39,518 nt of DNA. Origin: Oligoflexia bacterium (GTDB lineage Bacteria; Bdellovibrionota; UBA1018). The notes under the pieces were generated by a model. The model ran no database searches, was not told the DNA's origin, and saw only the letters and a list, made by a program, of their open reading frames with translations. Positions 24,507-32,844 of this stretch are shown one piece after another. The stretch spans positions 1 through 39,518 of the forward strand of contig JAMPXJ010000035.1 in NCBI GenBank assembly GCA_023701205.1. The letters are read 5' to 3'. Every line of letters begins with the position of its first letter. The stretch's first letter is position 1. The position numbers and the translations under genes are program-made.

Positions 24507-27500
24507 TCACTTGCGGAGGCGCCGGATGCCGATTCGAACCTTGTCGCCATCGATATCGGCCTCTTCGACGTGCTCACCCTGAGGCGAGGCCGAGAGCCCG
24601 AACTCCAGGGCGAGCGTCTCCGAGGAGATCATCTCGCGATGCGCCTCGGCCGCGTCTCGCAACGCGCCTTCGCAGCCCAGCTCGAGCGCGATGCGGTCAT
24701 CGAGGTTGAAGTCCGCGTTCTTTCGCGCCTGCTGGATCTTTCGGGTGATCTCGCGCGCCAGTCCCTCGCGTTCCTGCTCGGGCGTGACCTCGGGATCCAG
24801 CTCGATGGAAACCAGCGAGTGCGTCGCGAGGTTCGGATGCCCGCTCTTCGCTTCGCGCCGGATCTCGATGTCCGAGAGGTTGATGGGCTCGCCCTCGATC
24901 GCGAGCGTCTTGCCGGCCTCGAGCTCCAGGAGCGTCGGGAGCGGAAGCTTCTGGAGCGCCCCCGCGACGGTCTTCATCTTGGGTCCCAGGCGCTTGCCCA
25001 GAACGGGGAAATTGGCCTTCGCCGTGACTTGCACGTAGTGATCCTCGTTGCTGTCATAGGAGATCGCCTGGATGTTGAGCTCGTCCTTGAAGTAGGGCTC
25101 GAACTTCCGGAGGTTCTCAAGCAGCGCGGCATCGCGATGGATGATCCGCATCGACTTGAGCGGGATCTTGGCCTTGACGCCGATCTTCTCGCGCTGGTTG
25201 CGCCCCAGGGTCACGAGCGCTTCCATGGCGCTCACGGCCTCTTCGAGCTCCCGATGGATCTTGCGGCCGTCGGCCTCGGGGAAGAGCTCCAGGTGCACGC
25301 TCTCTCGGCGCTTGTTCCCGGGCAGCACGCGCGCGAGGTTCAGGTACGTGCTCTCCGCCAGGAACGGCGCGAACGGCGCCATGAGGCGCGCGAGCGTGAG
25401 CAGCACCTCGTGCAGCGTTTCGTAAGCCAGGCGCTTGTCCTCGGGCATCCCCTCCTGCCAGAAGTGCGAACGGTTGAAGCGGATGTAGGTGTTCGTGAGC
25501 TCCTCGATGAACTGCAGGAGCTGCGGGACGACGTTGTACAGCCGGTACGCGGACATCTCCCGGTGGGTGTTCTCCACGAGCGAATGCAGGCGCGACATCA
25601 CCCATTTGTCCAGGATGTTGGGGGACGCGTGCGCGTCCCCCCGCGGCACGAAGCCATCGATGTTGGCGTAGTTGACGAAGAACGCGTAGGAATTCCACCA
25701 GCGCAAGAGGATCTTGCGGACGATGTCGCGCACGCCGCTTTCGGAGAACTTGAGCTCCTGCGCCTTCACCACGGGCGAGTCGATCAGATACAATCGGAGC
25801 GCGTCCGCGCCATGCCGGGAGAGGACCTCCATCGGGTCCGGGTAGTTGCGCAGGCTCTTGGACATCTTGCGGCCGTCCTCGGCGAGCACGAGCCCGTTGA
25901 CGATAACATTCCGGAACGGCGCGCGATCGAAAAGAGCGGCGCCGATCACCATCAACGTATAGAACCAGCCCCGGGTCTGGTCGAGGCCCTCGGCGATGAA
26001 ATCGGCCGGAAAAGCAGCTTTGAATTCCGCCTCGTTGGCATGGGGATAGCCCCACTGCGCGTAAGGCATCGAGCCGCTTTCGAACCAGCAGTCCAGCACG
26101 CCTTCGACGCGCTTGAGCGGGCTCTTGCCCGTGGGAGAGGGGATCGTGATCTTGTCCACGACGTCGATGTGGAGGTCGTGTACCTTCTGTCCCGAAAGGC
26201 GCTCGAGCTCCTCGCGCGAGCCGATGCAGAGCATCTCGCCTTCGGCGTTCCGCCAGATCGGGATCGGCGTGCCCCAGAAGCGGTTGCGCGAGACAGCCCA
26301 GTCGCGGGCGTTCTCGAGCCAGTTGCCGAAGCGCCCGTCGCGCAGGTGATCGGGCACCCACTCGGTCGTCTTGTTGGCCGCCACGATGCGATCCTTGATC
26401 TTCTCGACCGCGACGAACCAGCTCGAGACCGCGCGGTAGATCAGCGGCGTGTCCGAGCGGTAGCAGAACGGGTAGCTGTGATCGAGCGTCTCCTGGCGGA
26501 AGACGCGGCCGTTCCTCTTGAGCTCGGCGATGATGTCCTTGTCGGCGTCCTTCACCCGCCGGCCCTGATAAGCGGGTACCTCGCCCGTGAACGTTCCGTC
26601 GTCATCGACCGGATTGACCATGGGCAACCCTTCGCGGGCGCAGGCGTAATAGTCCTCCTCGCCGAACGCGGGCGCCATGTGCACGATGCCGGTGCCGCTT
26701 TCGGTCGTGACGTGGTCGGAATGGATGACACGGAACGCACCCTTGGCGGCGCGATCGGCGAAATAAGTGAAAAGCGGCTCGTAGCGAAGTCCCAAAAGCT
26801 TCTCGCCCTTGACGGTCTCGAGGATCTCGATTTCTTTCTGAGGATCCTTGAATACGGCCGGGAGCAGGGCGTGCGCCAGGATGTATTGGTGTCCGGAGGC
26901 GAGCTCGCGAACCTTCACGTAGTCAAAGTCGCGGTGTACCGCGAGCGCGAGGTTGCTCGGGAGCGTCCAGGGCGTGGTCGTCCAAGCAAGAAAAGAGAGC
27001 CCCGGCTGACCGATCACGGGAAACGTGATCGTGATCGCGGGATCCTGCACCATCTTGTAGTTGAGGTTCGCTTCAAAGTTCGAAAGCGGCGTCGAGATCC
27101 CGACCGAATAAGGGACGACCTTGTAACCCTCGTAAATCAGCCCTTTCTGGTAAAGCTGCTGGAAGACCCACCACACGCTCTGCATGAAGCTGACGTCCAT
27201 GGTGAAGTAAGGCTTGTCCATGTCGACCCAGCGCCCCACCCGGCGGACGGTCTTTTTCCATTCCTCGGAGTAGCGCTCGACGATCCCGCGACACGCGGCA
27301 TTGTACTTGTCGACGCCCATCTTCAGGACGTCTTTGCGGCTCTCGATCTTGTGTGCCTTGTTGATCTCGTACTCGACCGGCAGACCATGGCAGTCCCAGC
27401 CGAAGCGGCGTGGGACGGTGTAGCCCTTCATGGTCCAGTAGCGCGGGACGATATCCTTGAGTACTCCCGCGAGGATATGGCCGTAGTGGGGCAGGCCTGT

Positions 27501-27674
27501 AGCGAACGGGGGCCCGTCATAAAAGCTGTAAGTCTTCCGGCCGGCGGGGTCGAGTGACTTTTGGAAAATCTTCTCTCGGTCCCAGAAGGAGAGGATGTTT
27601 TCTTCCTGGGCGGGAAGCTGGACATCGGGTTTGACCGGAAGATAGGGCAATTCGCGTGAGGGCTCTTTGGACAT
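24507..27674 (-). CDS. ileS: Isoleucine--tRNA ligase, eukaryote-like type
   Basis: The 1055-residue class I synthetase has its HIGH-type motif as GLPHYGHILAG and the KMSKS loop as KMSKSLRN. It carries the CP1 editing domain between them (with TTESGTGIVHMAPAFGEEDY) and a long C-terminal extension. The length and the HYGH motif place it in the IleS2 group, which in several bacteria is less sensitive to mupirocin than the common IleS1 type; sensitivity cannot be deduced here. The ATG at 27674 was chosen because the conserved N-terminus follows it. A promoter lies 11 nt upstream and there is no ribosome binding site. No lspA or other usual ileS neighbour is present. Confidence 0.95.
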   Translation of the reverse strand: MSKEPSRELPYLPVKPDVQLPAQEENILSFWDREKIFQKSLDPAGRKTYSFYDGPPFATGLPHYGHILAGVLKDIVPRYWTMKGYTVPRRFGWDCHGLPVEYEINKAHKIESRKDVLKMGVDKYNAACRGIVERYSEEWKKTVRRVGRWVDMDKPYFTMDVSFMQSVWWVFQQLYQKGLIYEGYKVVPYSVGISTPLSNFEANLNYKMVQDPAITITFPVIGQPGLSFLAWTTTPWTLPSNLALAVHRDFDYVKVRELASGHQYILAHALLPAVFKDPQKEIEILETVKGEKLLGLRYEPLFTYFADRAAKGAFRVIHSDHVTTESGTGIVHMAPAFGEEDYYACAREGLPMVNPVDDDGTFTGEVPAYQGRRVKDADKDIIAELKRNGRVFRQETLDHSYPFCYRSDTPLIYRAVSSWFVAVEKIKDRIVAANKTTEWVPDHLRDGRFGNWLENARDWAVSRNRFWGTPIPIWRNAEGEMLCIGSREELERLSGQKVHDLHIDVVDKITIPSPTGKSPLKRVEGVLDCWFESGSMPYAQWGYPHANEAEFKAAFPADFIAEGLDQTRGWFYTLMVIGAALFDRAPFRNVIVNGLVLAEDGRKMSKSLRNYPDPMEVLSRHGADALRLYLIDSPVVKAQELKFSESGVRDIVRKILLRWWNSYAFFVNYANIDGFVPRGDAHASPNILDKWVMSRLHSLVENTHREMSAYRLYNVVPQLLQFIEELTNTYIRFNRSHFWQEGMPEDKRLAYETLHEVLLTLARLMAPFAPFLAESTYLNLARVLPGNKRRESVHLELFPEADGRKIHRELEEAVSAMEALVTLGRNQREKIGVKAKIPLKSMRIIHRDAALLENLRKFEPYFKDELNIQAISYDSNEDHYVQVTAKANFPVLGKRLGPKMKTVAGALQKLPLPTLLELEAGKTLAIEGEPINLSDIEIRREAKSGHPNLATHSLVSIELDPEVTPEQEREGLAREITRKIQQARKNADFNLDDRIALELGCEGALRDAAEAHREMISSETLALEFGLSASPQGEHVEEADIDGDKVRIGIRRLRK

Positions 27675-27685
27675 AATTGCTTGCG

Positions 27686-27714
27686 AAGATAGCAGTTTTT
27701 GGGCAGCGAGCCAA
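27686..27714 (-). promoter_or_regulatory. Promoter of ileS with a very short leader
   Basis: On the minus strand TTGGCT (27714-27709), a 17-nt spacer and TATCTT (27691-27686) form a good promoter. The ATG at 27674 is 11 nt after the -10 box, giving a leader of only about 5 nt with no Shine-Dalgarno sequence. Confidence 0.55.
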
Positions 27715-27767
27715 GGGGGGAAGCGCTTCCGCGGCACGTGCGTTGCTTGCCGCGTTCATGAGGGAAC

Positions 27768-28205
27768 ATGAATCTACTCCGATCACTTGTTTCGCAGCAT
27801 GACCAGATGTGCGGTTTGGCGCGAAGGGCCGCCCAAACACCCTTTTCGGCCGAGCGAAACTGGCTCCTGCAGAAGCTGGCGCGCCAGCTGGAACTGCACC
27901 TGCGCCTGGAAGAAGCGTGGCTCTATCCCGAGCTCGAACCGCACGAGGAGCTCATGCGCCAGGTCAAGGTGCTGCGCCTGGAGAGCGGGGAGTTGCGTCG
28001 GCTTCTGGGCAGGATCATGAAGGAAGCGGGCGAGGCGGAGCTCCGACGCCTTCTTCAGGAGTTCCTCTCGCTGCTCGAGGACCACTGCCGCATGGAGGAA
28101 TGGGATCTGTTGCGAGATGCCGAGCGAATCATGCCGGGCGTTGCGATTCGCGAGCTTCGCCAGAAGATCGAGCGCGCCATCGGCGAGAGCGGCTGGGCAG
28201 CCTGA
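27768..28205 (+). CDS. Hemerythrin-like (HHE) domain protein
   Basis: The 145-residue helical protein has the spacing of a hemerythrin HHE domain. His at about 11 (SQHDQM), H-x-x-x-E in helix 2 (LELHLRLEEAWLYPELE) and a second H-x-x-x-E in helix 4 (LEDHCRMEEWDLL) could ligate a diiron centre. Such proteins bind oxygen or nitric oxide, or sense iron and redox state. GAGGGA sits close to the ATG (3-4 nt), so the start is a little uncertain. Its stop is 1 nt before the next gene's start, so the pair is an operon. Confidence 0.75.
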   Translation: MNLLRSLVSQHDQMCGLARRAAQTPFSAERNWLLQKLARQLELHLRLEEAWLYPELEPHEELMRQVKVLRLESGELRRLLGRIMKEAGEAELRRLLQEFLSLLEDHCRMEEWDLLRDAERIMPGVAIRELRQKIERAIGESGWAA

Positions 28206-28206
28206 G

Positions 28207-28740
28207 ATGGATTCGACCACGCTGATCCTCGCGCTTCTCGGGATCCTGTTCATCTTCGTCTATGTCGGCTATTTTTTCGCAGGACTTTCGACGCGCGGCT
28301 CGATGCCGCCCTTGACCCGGCCGCGGCGATTCGCGGGTGTCGCGTTCGTCGGCCTCGGGCTCTTGGCCCTGACCGCCTGGGCATGGCTCATGATCAAAGG
28401 CTGGCGCAGCTTCCTGGCGGGCGGGGAGGGCGGCGGGGAGGGAGGGGCGGCATTCTGGCTGCTGCTTTCGCACGTGGCCTCGGAGCTGCTGGTCTGCGTC
28501 TCGCTGATCCTGGCGGGATGCTCCCTGCTGAGAAACCGGCAAAACGCACCGGTGCTGCTCATGATCAGCGTGAGCCTGATCGTGGCGACCTCGACCTTCG
28601 CCATCCTGCTCTTCGGCAATCAGAAGCATCCGGCCGCGATGAATCTTATCCTGCTGATCCTTCTCGTGGTCGGCGGGAATCTGGCCGGACTCGTCTACGT
28701 TTGGGCTCGCTACGTCTTGCGGCTCGGGGAAACCCGGTGA
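28207..28740 (+). CDS. Multi-pass membrane protein of unknown function
   Basis: I do not recognise this 177-residue protein. It has about five hydrophobic segments: residues 5-25 (LILALLGILFIFVYVGYFFA), 45-65, 80-105, 115-135 and 145-170. A short glycine-rich loop (GGEGGGEGG) lies between the second and third. It starts 1 nt after the hemerythrin-like gene's stop and is probably cotranslated with it, so a link with oxygen or redox sensing is possible but unproven. It converges on the radical SAM gene with a 9-bp gap. Confidence 0.7.
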   Translation: MDSTTLILALLGILFIFVYVGYFFAGLSTRGSMPPLTRPRRFAGVAFVGLGLLALTAWAWLMIKGWRSFLAGGEGGGEGGAAFWLLLSHVASELLVCVSLILAGCSLLRNRQNAPVLLMISVSLIVATSTFAILLFGNQKHPAAMNLILLILLVVGGNLAGLVYVWARYVLRLGETR

Positions 28741-28749
28741 GCTTTGTCT

Positions 28750-29955
28750 CTAAGCCGCGTCCCGGGGGGCGGCATTGACGAAGCAGCCGTATTTCTTGAC
28801 CTCCTCCAGGCGGCAGCTCCAGAGCAGCCGGCCCTCATGCACGGTGATGTCCGGGCAGCCATCGCACATGTTCATCCGTCCATCGGGGAGAATGTCCACG
28901 GGCTGGATGATGGTGAAGGTCTGCAGATGCGTGCCTCGCGCCAACGTGCTTGGAGCTCGGAGCGCGGACTGGAGGAATCGCTTCGCCGCTTTGCGCATTC
29001 CTCGGTCGATTAGGGAGAAAGCCAGCGCCGCTTTGCCCCCTGCGCTCAGGAAGCGCGGCGAGGAGTAGCTGAGCCAGCGCCCCCGCAGCAGGCGATGTCC
29101 CTGCTGAACGGCTTCCATGAACCGTGGCGTGACATAGCCGAAAGTCTCGCGCTCATTGCCCACCCGGGTCGCGATGAGCCACTTCGTGCTTTCGGGATCC
29201 TCGGTTCCGTTGAGATAGGCGCTGGGCTCGTAGCCGGGCTCCACCTTGCGGATCTGTTTGATGACGTCGGAGGCTTTCAGGGCTCGATTGCCTGCCCAAT
29301 CCGAGGTCTTCTCGTAGGTGGCTGCGAGCGGCACCTTCCGTCCGTGGGCGTAGAAGTCGAAGTCGCCGTAGAGCCGCGGCTCCCGATAGAGGATGAATAC
29401 GACCGTGTGAACGATCTCCGGGTTTCTCCTGGCCCAGGCCACGACTTCGGGGACCTGGCTCAGGGTGGTGGACGACACCGTTTGGTTGAATGCGCAGGAG
29501 ATCCCGCCGGCTTGAGCGAGCATCTCGGCCATCCGCTGGCGGAGAGCGTTGTGATCGCCCTCGGCGGCGGCCACCGGAGAGTCCTTACGCTTCTGCGAGG
29601 TATCGATGTGAAAGGTGAAGCCGAACACGCCTGCCGATTTGAGCTTGCGCAGAAGCTCCCGGGATAATGCGAGGCCATTGGTATTGATGACGGGCTTCCA
29701 GCCGCGCTCTCGGATCATGCGGGTGATCTCCACGATCTCCGGATGGACGAGCGGATCGCCACCCGCGACGCTGATGCAGTCGCTTTTGCGGTGCTTCTCG
29801 AAAACATCGAGATCCTCGCGGATCTTCTCCAGGCTCTTATGGCCGCCGTGCTTGGGGCGGTAGCATCCTTTACAGGCGAGATTGCAGCTCGTGGTGACCT
29901 CGAGCCAGGAGATTGCGTTATCGGTGAAGGACCAGGGGAGGCGATAGTAGCGCAT
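28750..29955 (-). CDS. Radical SAM enzyme of unknown substrate
   Basis: The 401-residue protein has the radical SAM cluster motif CNLACKGC (C-x3-C-x2-C) near residue 24 and a conserved AGGDPLVHPEI segment. A TIM-barrel half follows with VINTNGLALS. The C-terminal quarter contains further Cys residues (MNMCDGCPD, LLWSCRLEE, KKYGCFV) that could hold an additional iron-sulfur cluster, as in SPASM-type enzymes. I cannot assign a substrate; no precursor peptide or other modification gene is visible beside it. The ATG at 29955 has AAAGGAG about 9 nt upstream. It is divergent from the transglutaminase-like gene across about 200 bp of AT-rich DNA. Confidence 0.85.
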   Translation of the reverse strand: MRYYRLPWSFTDNAISWLEVTTSCNLACKGCYRPKHGGHKSLEKIREDLDVFEKHRKSDCISVAGGDPLVHPEIVEITRMIRERGWKPVINTNGLALSRELLRKLKSAGVFGFTFHIDTSQKRKDSPVAAAEGDHNALRQRMAEMLAQAGGISCAFNQTVSSTTLSQVPEVVAWARRNPEIVHTVVFILYREPRLYGDFDFYAHGRKVPLAATYEKTSDWAGNRALKASDVIKQIRKVEPGYEPSAYLNGTEDPESTKWLIATRVGNERETFGYVTPRFMEAVQQGHRLLRGRWLSYSSPRFLSAGGKAALAFSLIDRGMRKAAKRFLQSALRAPSTLARGTHLQTFTIIQPVDILPDGRMNMCDGCPDITVHEGRLLWSCRLEEVKKYGCFVNAAPRDAA

Positions 29956-30077
29956 GAAGTTCGGCTCCTTTGCGTGCGTCCGCACGCCACGGGTGCTGTC
30001 CGTGCCCCATGCAAATGCCGGCCCCTGGGACGGTTAAAATGATATAAGTAAGCGGAACTAAGCGTATATTTGTATAG

Positions 30078-30106
30078 TTGACGAAACAAGTCTAATAATA
30101 TATTTC
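30078..30106 (+). promoter_or_regulatory. Candidate promoter of the transglutaminase-like gene
   Basis: In the AT-rich divergent region TTGACG (30078-30083) is followed after 17 nt by TATTTC (30101-30106); TATATT at 30099 with a 15-nt spacer is an alternative -10. The predicted leader is about 40 nt and includes a GAGG ribosome binding site before the GTG start. Confidence 0.4.
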
Positions 30107-30151
30107 TATCGGGCCTTTAATAGGGCAATGGCTCTTTCATGAGGTGATGCC

Positions 30152-31153
30152 GTGATTTCTTCGCTTTGGATGCTTCTCGCCTTTTCTGGCTTTTCACCAT
30201 CGGTCCATGCGGGTTTTTTGGACGCGCTTCAGGGCGCCGTCAAAGAAGCTTCGACGCGGCTCGACCAGATGCAGAGAGCAGCCGAGGAGCGGGCAAGGGA
30301 ACGAGAGAGGGTGAGCAACGGCTACCGTCTCTCCGAGACTGAAACCGACGATAGCCGGCTCACGCTCGAGGGGATAGCTTCGCGCCCGATCCGCGGCATT
30401 CTGCTCGCGATCGCCAAACAGGACATCGCTTCCGATACCTTCTCCTCCAAGCCGTTGGAGCGGCGCATTCCGGTTGAAAGCACGACCTTCAACGTCGATT
30501 TTTTCCTGACTGAAGGTCCCGGCAGGTATCGGGCGGAGATTTACGAGTGCGAGGAAGAACTCGGACGGAGTTGCCTGCGGAGGGCGGCCTTCGAGGTCCT
30601 TAACCGCGATACCCGGGATCTCTCGTTCCTGCTCCCCACCGAAAAGGTCCAGTCCGCTCATCCGGAGATCGTCGAGCTCGCGAGCAGGCTGACTGCGGGC
30701 CATTCGACCGAACGCGAGCGTTCCCGCGCGATCCATGACTGGATCGCTGCGAACGTGGCTTACGATGCTCCGGCGTACTTCGATGGGAGCTACCCAAAGC
30801 TTCCCGCGGACGCGCTCTCGGCTTTCCGGAAGCTCGTGGCGGTCTGTTATGGCTATTCCAACTTGAATGCCGCGCTTCATCGGGCAGCCGGCATCCGGGC
30901 CAAGGTCGTCATGGGTAAGGCGCAGCCCGTCTACACGGGCGAACAGGCGCTCGCGTCCACGAGTTGCGAAACGCATGCGTGGAACGAGGTTTTCATCGAC
31001 GGAGCCTGGCGCCTTCAGGACGTGACCTGGGATGCCGGCACCGTCGATCCGGTATCGAAGACTTTCGAGCGCGGCCCGCACTCACGGTATTTTGACGCCG
31101 ATCCAAATGACTTCGCCCGGACTCACGAGAAGTGCGTTGAGCTCCCCGATTGA
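30152..31153 (+). CDS. Exported transglutaminase-like (cysteine protease fold) protein
   Basis: The 333-residue protein begins at a GTG with GAGG 7 nt upstream. Its N-terminus is a signal peptide (about residues 1-20, ending VHA). A coiled-coil-like charged stretch follows. The C-terminal third is a transglutaminase core: catalytic Cys in AVCYGYSNLNAAL, His in THAWNEVFIDG and Asp in LQDVTWDAG. The family includes peptidases, deamidases and transamidases, so the exact activity is open. The TGA stop overlaps the -35 box of the next gene's promoter. Confidence 0.8.
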   Translation: MISSLWMLLAFSGFSPSVHAGFLDALQGAVKEASTRLDQMQRAAEERARERERVSNGYRLSETETDDSRLTLEGIASRPIRGILLAIAKQDIASDTFSSKPLERRIPVESTTFNVDFFLTEGPGRYRAEIYECEEELGRSCLRRAAFEVLNRDTRDLSFLLPTEKVQSAHPEIVELASRLTAGHSTERERSRAIHDWIAANVAYDAPAYFDGSYPKLPADALSAFRKLVAVCYGYSNLNAALHRAAGIRAKVVMGKAQPVYTGEQALASTSCETHAWNEVFIDGAWRLQDVTWDAGTVDPVSKTFERGPHSRYFDADPNDFARTHEKCVELPD

Positions 31154-31178
31154 GATCCGGAACGGATCGGGCTAGCAT
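31150..31178 (+). promoter_or_regulatory. Promoter of the PLD-type nuclease gene, leaderless arrangement
   Basis: TTGAGA (31150-31155), a 17-nt spacer and TAGCAT (31173-31178) precede the GTG at 31185 by 6 nt, the same spacing as for hup. There is no ribosome binding site, so +1 is predicted on the start codon. The -35 box overlaps the stop codon of the preceding gene. Confidence 0.5.
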
Positions 31179-31184
31179 TGAAGG

Positions 31185-31760
31185 GTGGCTCGCTTCGGCA
31201 TCACCCTCTTCTTGGCGTTAGGGTCCGCTTCGATTTTGAGTTCCGCCGAGGCTCGGGCGCTCGAGATCTACTTCACGCCCGGAAAAGACTGCGAGGATCG
31301 CATCGTTTCGGCTATACACGAGTCGAAAAAGGAAGTCCGCGCCGCCGTGTATTCCATCAACAACGCGCGCATCGTCGAGGCCCTCCGGGCCGCGCACCGG
31401 CGAGGCGTGAAGGTTCACGTCCTGACCGACCGGGTACAGGCGGCTGGCCCCTCCTCGCGCACGCTCGAGCTTTTCGAGGCCGGGGTGCCCTTGCGCGTGA
31501 ACTCCCGGCACAAGATCATGCACAACAAGTTCGCCGTTTTTGACGGGAAGCTCTCGGTCACCGGCAGCTACAACTGGACGGCCCCGGCCTCGGAAGTCAA
31601 CTCCGAGAACTGCGTTTTTCTGTCCGAAAACGCGGCGGTGAGCGCCTTTCGCAAGCGCTTTGACGAGCTTTGGACGCTCAATACCGAAGCCAAGTCGCGG
31701 CAGTCCCTGGCCCGGATCCGGGAGAAGCGGCGCGACCGGAAGATCGCCCGGGAAGAGTGA
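31185..31760 (+). CDS. Exported phospholipase D-like nuclease
   Basis: The 191-residue protein has a signal peptide (about residues 1-24) and a single PLD domain with one HKD motif: H-x-K-x4-D in MHNKFAVFDGKLSVTGSYNWT. It resembles the bacterial endonuclease Nuc, which works as a homodimer, each subunit giving one HKD motif. The substrate (DNA, RNA or lipid) is not certain. The start is GTG; TAGCAT lies 6 nt upstream and no ribosome binding site is seen. Confidence 0.85.
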   Translation: MARFGITLFLALGSASILSSAEARALEIYFTPGKDCEDRIVSAIHESKKEVRAAVYSINNARIVEALRAAHRRGVKVHVLTDRVQAAGPSSRTLELFEAGVPLRVNSRHKIMHNKFAVFDGKLSVTGSYNWTAPASEVNSENCVFLSENAAVSAFRKRFDELWTLNTEAKSRQSLARIREKRRDRKIAREE

Positions 31761-31834
31761 GCGCTACCAATTTCCGAAAGCCCGGTTACAATATTTCTCG
31801 AAGCTGCCCAACTTAGCCGCCGCGGAGAAAACTC

Positions 31835-32338
31835 ATGAAATGCCCCAAATGTAGCGCCGCCCTGGAAGCCGAAAGATACGAGAGCGTGCAGATCGATCGC
31901 TGCCGCAAGTGCCAGGGCACCTGGCTTGACGAAGGAGAGCTCCTGACGATTCTCCAGACGAAAGAGGCGCAATTCAGCTCCGCGCTGATTAAGCAGGCGA
32001 TCCACCATGCGTTCGCCGGGCTGGAAAAGCAGGAGCCAGGTCCGTCGCGGATGTGCCCCAAGTGCGCCGAAGGCATGCAGACGGTCAACTACGGCTACGA
32101 CTCCGGCATCGTGATCGACCGTTGCCCCGGCGCCCATGGGGTCTGGCTGGATGGTCAGGAGCTCGAAAAGCTTCAGGCCCGCCATGAGCACTGGGAGCGC
32201 GAGACCGATGCGAACCGGGCGGAGTGGCTCAAGCTGCTGAAAAAGGCGGAGCAGAATCCCGGCGGCGGCAGCGGCCCGCGCAGCGCCGCGCCCGGCGGAT
32301 ATCTGCTTGGGATCATTCGCAAGCTGCTGGGATTTTGA
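31835..32338 (+). CDS. Zf-TFIIB (zinc-ribbon) domain protein
   Basis: The 167-residue protein carries two zinc-ribbon (zf-TFIIB) modules. The first is MKCPKC with RCRKCQGTWLDEGEL, the second MCPKC with RCPGAHGVWLDGQEL; the second lacks one Cys of the usual quartet (CPGA). A basic linker and a C-terminal hydrophobic patch follow. The function of bacterial members is not well known. GGAG lies 7 nt before the ATG. Confidence 0.85.
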   Translation: MKCPKCSAALEAERYESVQIDRCRKCQGTWLDEGELLTILQTKEAQFSSALIKQAIHHAFAGLEKQEPGPSRMCPKCAEGMQTVNYGYDSGIVIDRCPGAHGVWLDGQELEKLQARHEHWERETDANRAEWLKLLKKAEQNPGGGSGPRSAAPGGYLLGIIRKLLGF

Positions 32339-32371
32339 TCAGGATCAGCCGGAAATCAGCCTGATTGTCTT

Positions 32372-32388
32372 GCGCACAAGTTGTGCGC
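32372..32388. repeat. Perfect inverted repeat with 8-bp arms and 1-nt centre
   Basis: GCGCACAA-G-TTGTGCGC is a perfect palindrome in the gap between the zinc-finger gene and the signal-peptide gene at 32473. It has the size of a dimeric repressor operator. A second 13-bp palindrome (AATCAG-C-CTGATT) lies at 32354-32366. No U-tract follows either, so a terminator is unlikely. Confidence 0.5.
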
Positions 32389-32472
32389 GGGATTCTTGAG
32401 TTCCGTCTGCCTTTTGTTGCGACGCCCTGCAGTGATTGATAAACCTCCATCGAACGGTCACGAGGAGGTCAG

Positions 32473-32844
32473 ATGAAAAAAATCTTAGTGGTGGTTGCCG
32501 TAGTTTCCGCCTGGATCGTCGCATCCGCGAACGCAGACGAAACATCACCGGTTGAGCGCCTCTGGCGCGTGAGTCTCGGTCCTAGCTATGCTTTCACCAA
32601 CGCTGACTATTGGGACTGCCGCTGCCGGTTCGGAAAATCAGAAGAGCGTTTTGGCCCGATGATAAAGCAGACCGGTCGCGGGCTCCCAGAAAGGCTGCAG
32701 CAACTGCTCACCGCCGGGCTTGCCGTCAAGACGGCCGCAGGCATTGGGCATCGACGAGACGATGCTTCCGTCCGGAAATGTCTTCTCAACCACGGTAGCC
32801 GTTGTGGTTCCGTTAAGGATCGTACGGGTAACGAACTGGTTTGA
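32473..32844 (+). pseudogene. 5' remnant of a secreted outer-membrane-type protein gene
   Basis: AGGAGG stands before an ATG, and the first 21 residues (MKKILVVVAVVSAWIVASANA) are a textbook signal peptide. About 25 residues of what looks like the start of an outer-membrane beta-barrel protein follow (RVSLGPSYAFTNADYWD). From about 32620 the reading frame runs antisense into the 3' end of the BNR/FG-GAP gene, whose stop is at 32638-32640, and the remaining translation (to 123 residues) has no protein character. The gene therefore appears to have lost its 3' part at a rearrangement junction near 32620-32640. The exact breakpoint is not visible. Confidence 0.6.

Noticed and set aside
24570..27557. 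Very long open frame antisense to ileS (about 995 codons)
   Set aside because: It mirrors the codon bias of the high-GC ileS gene on the other strand, has no motif and no ribosome binding site.
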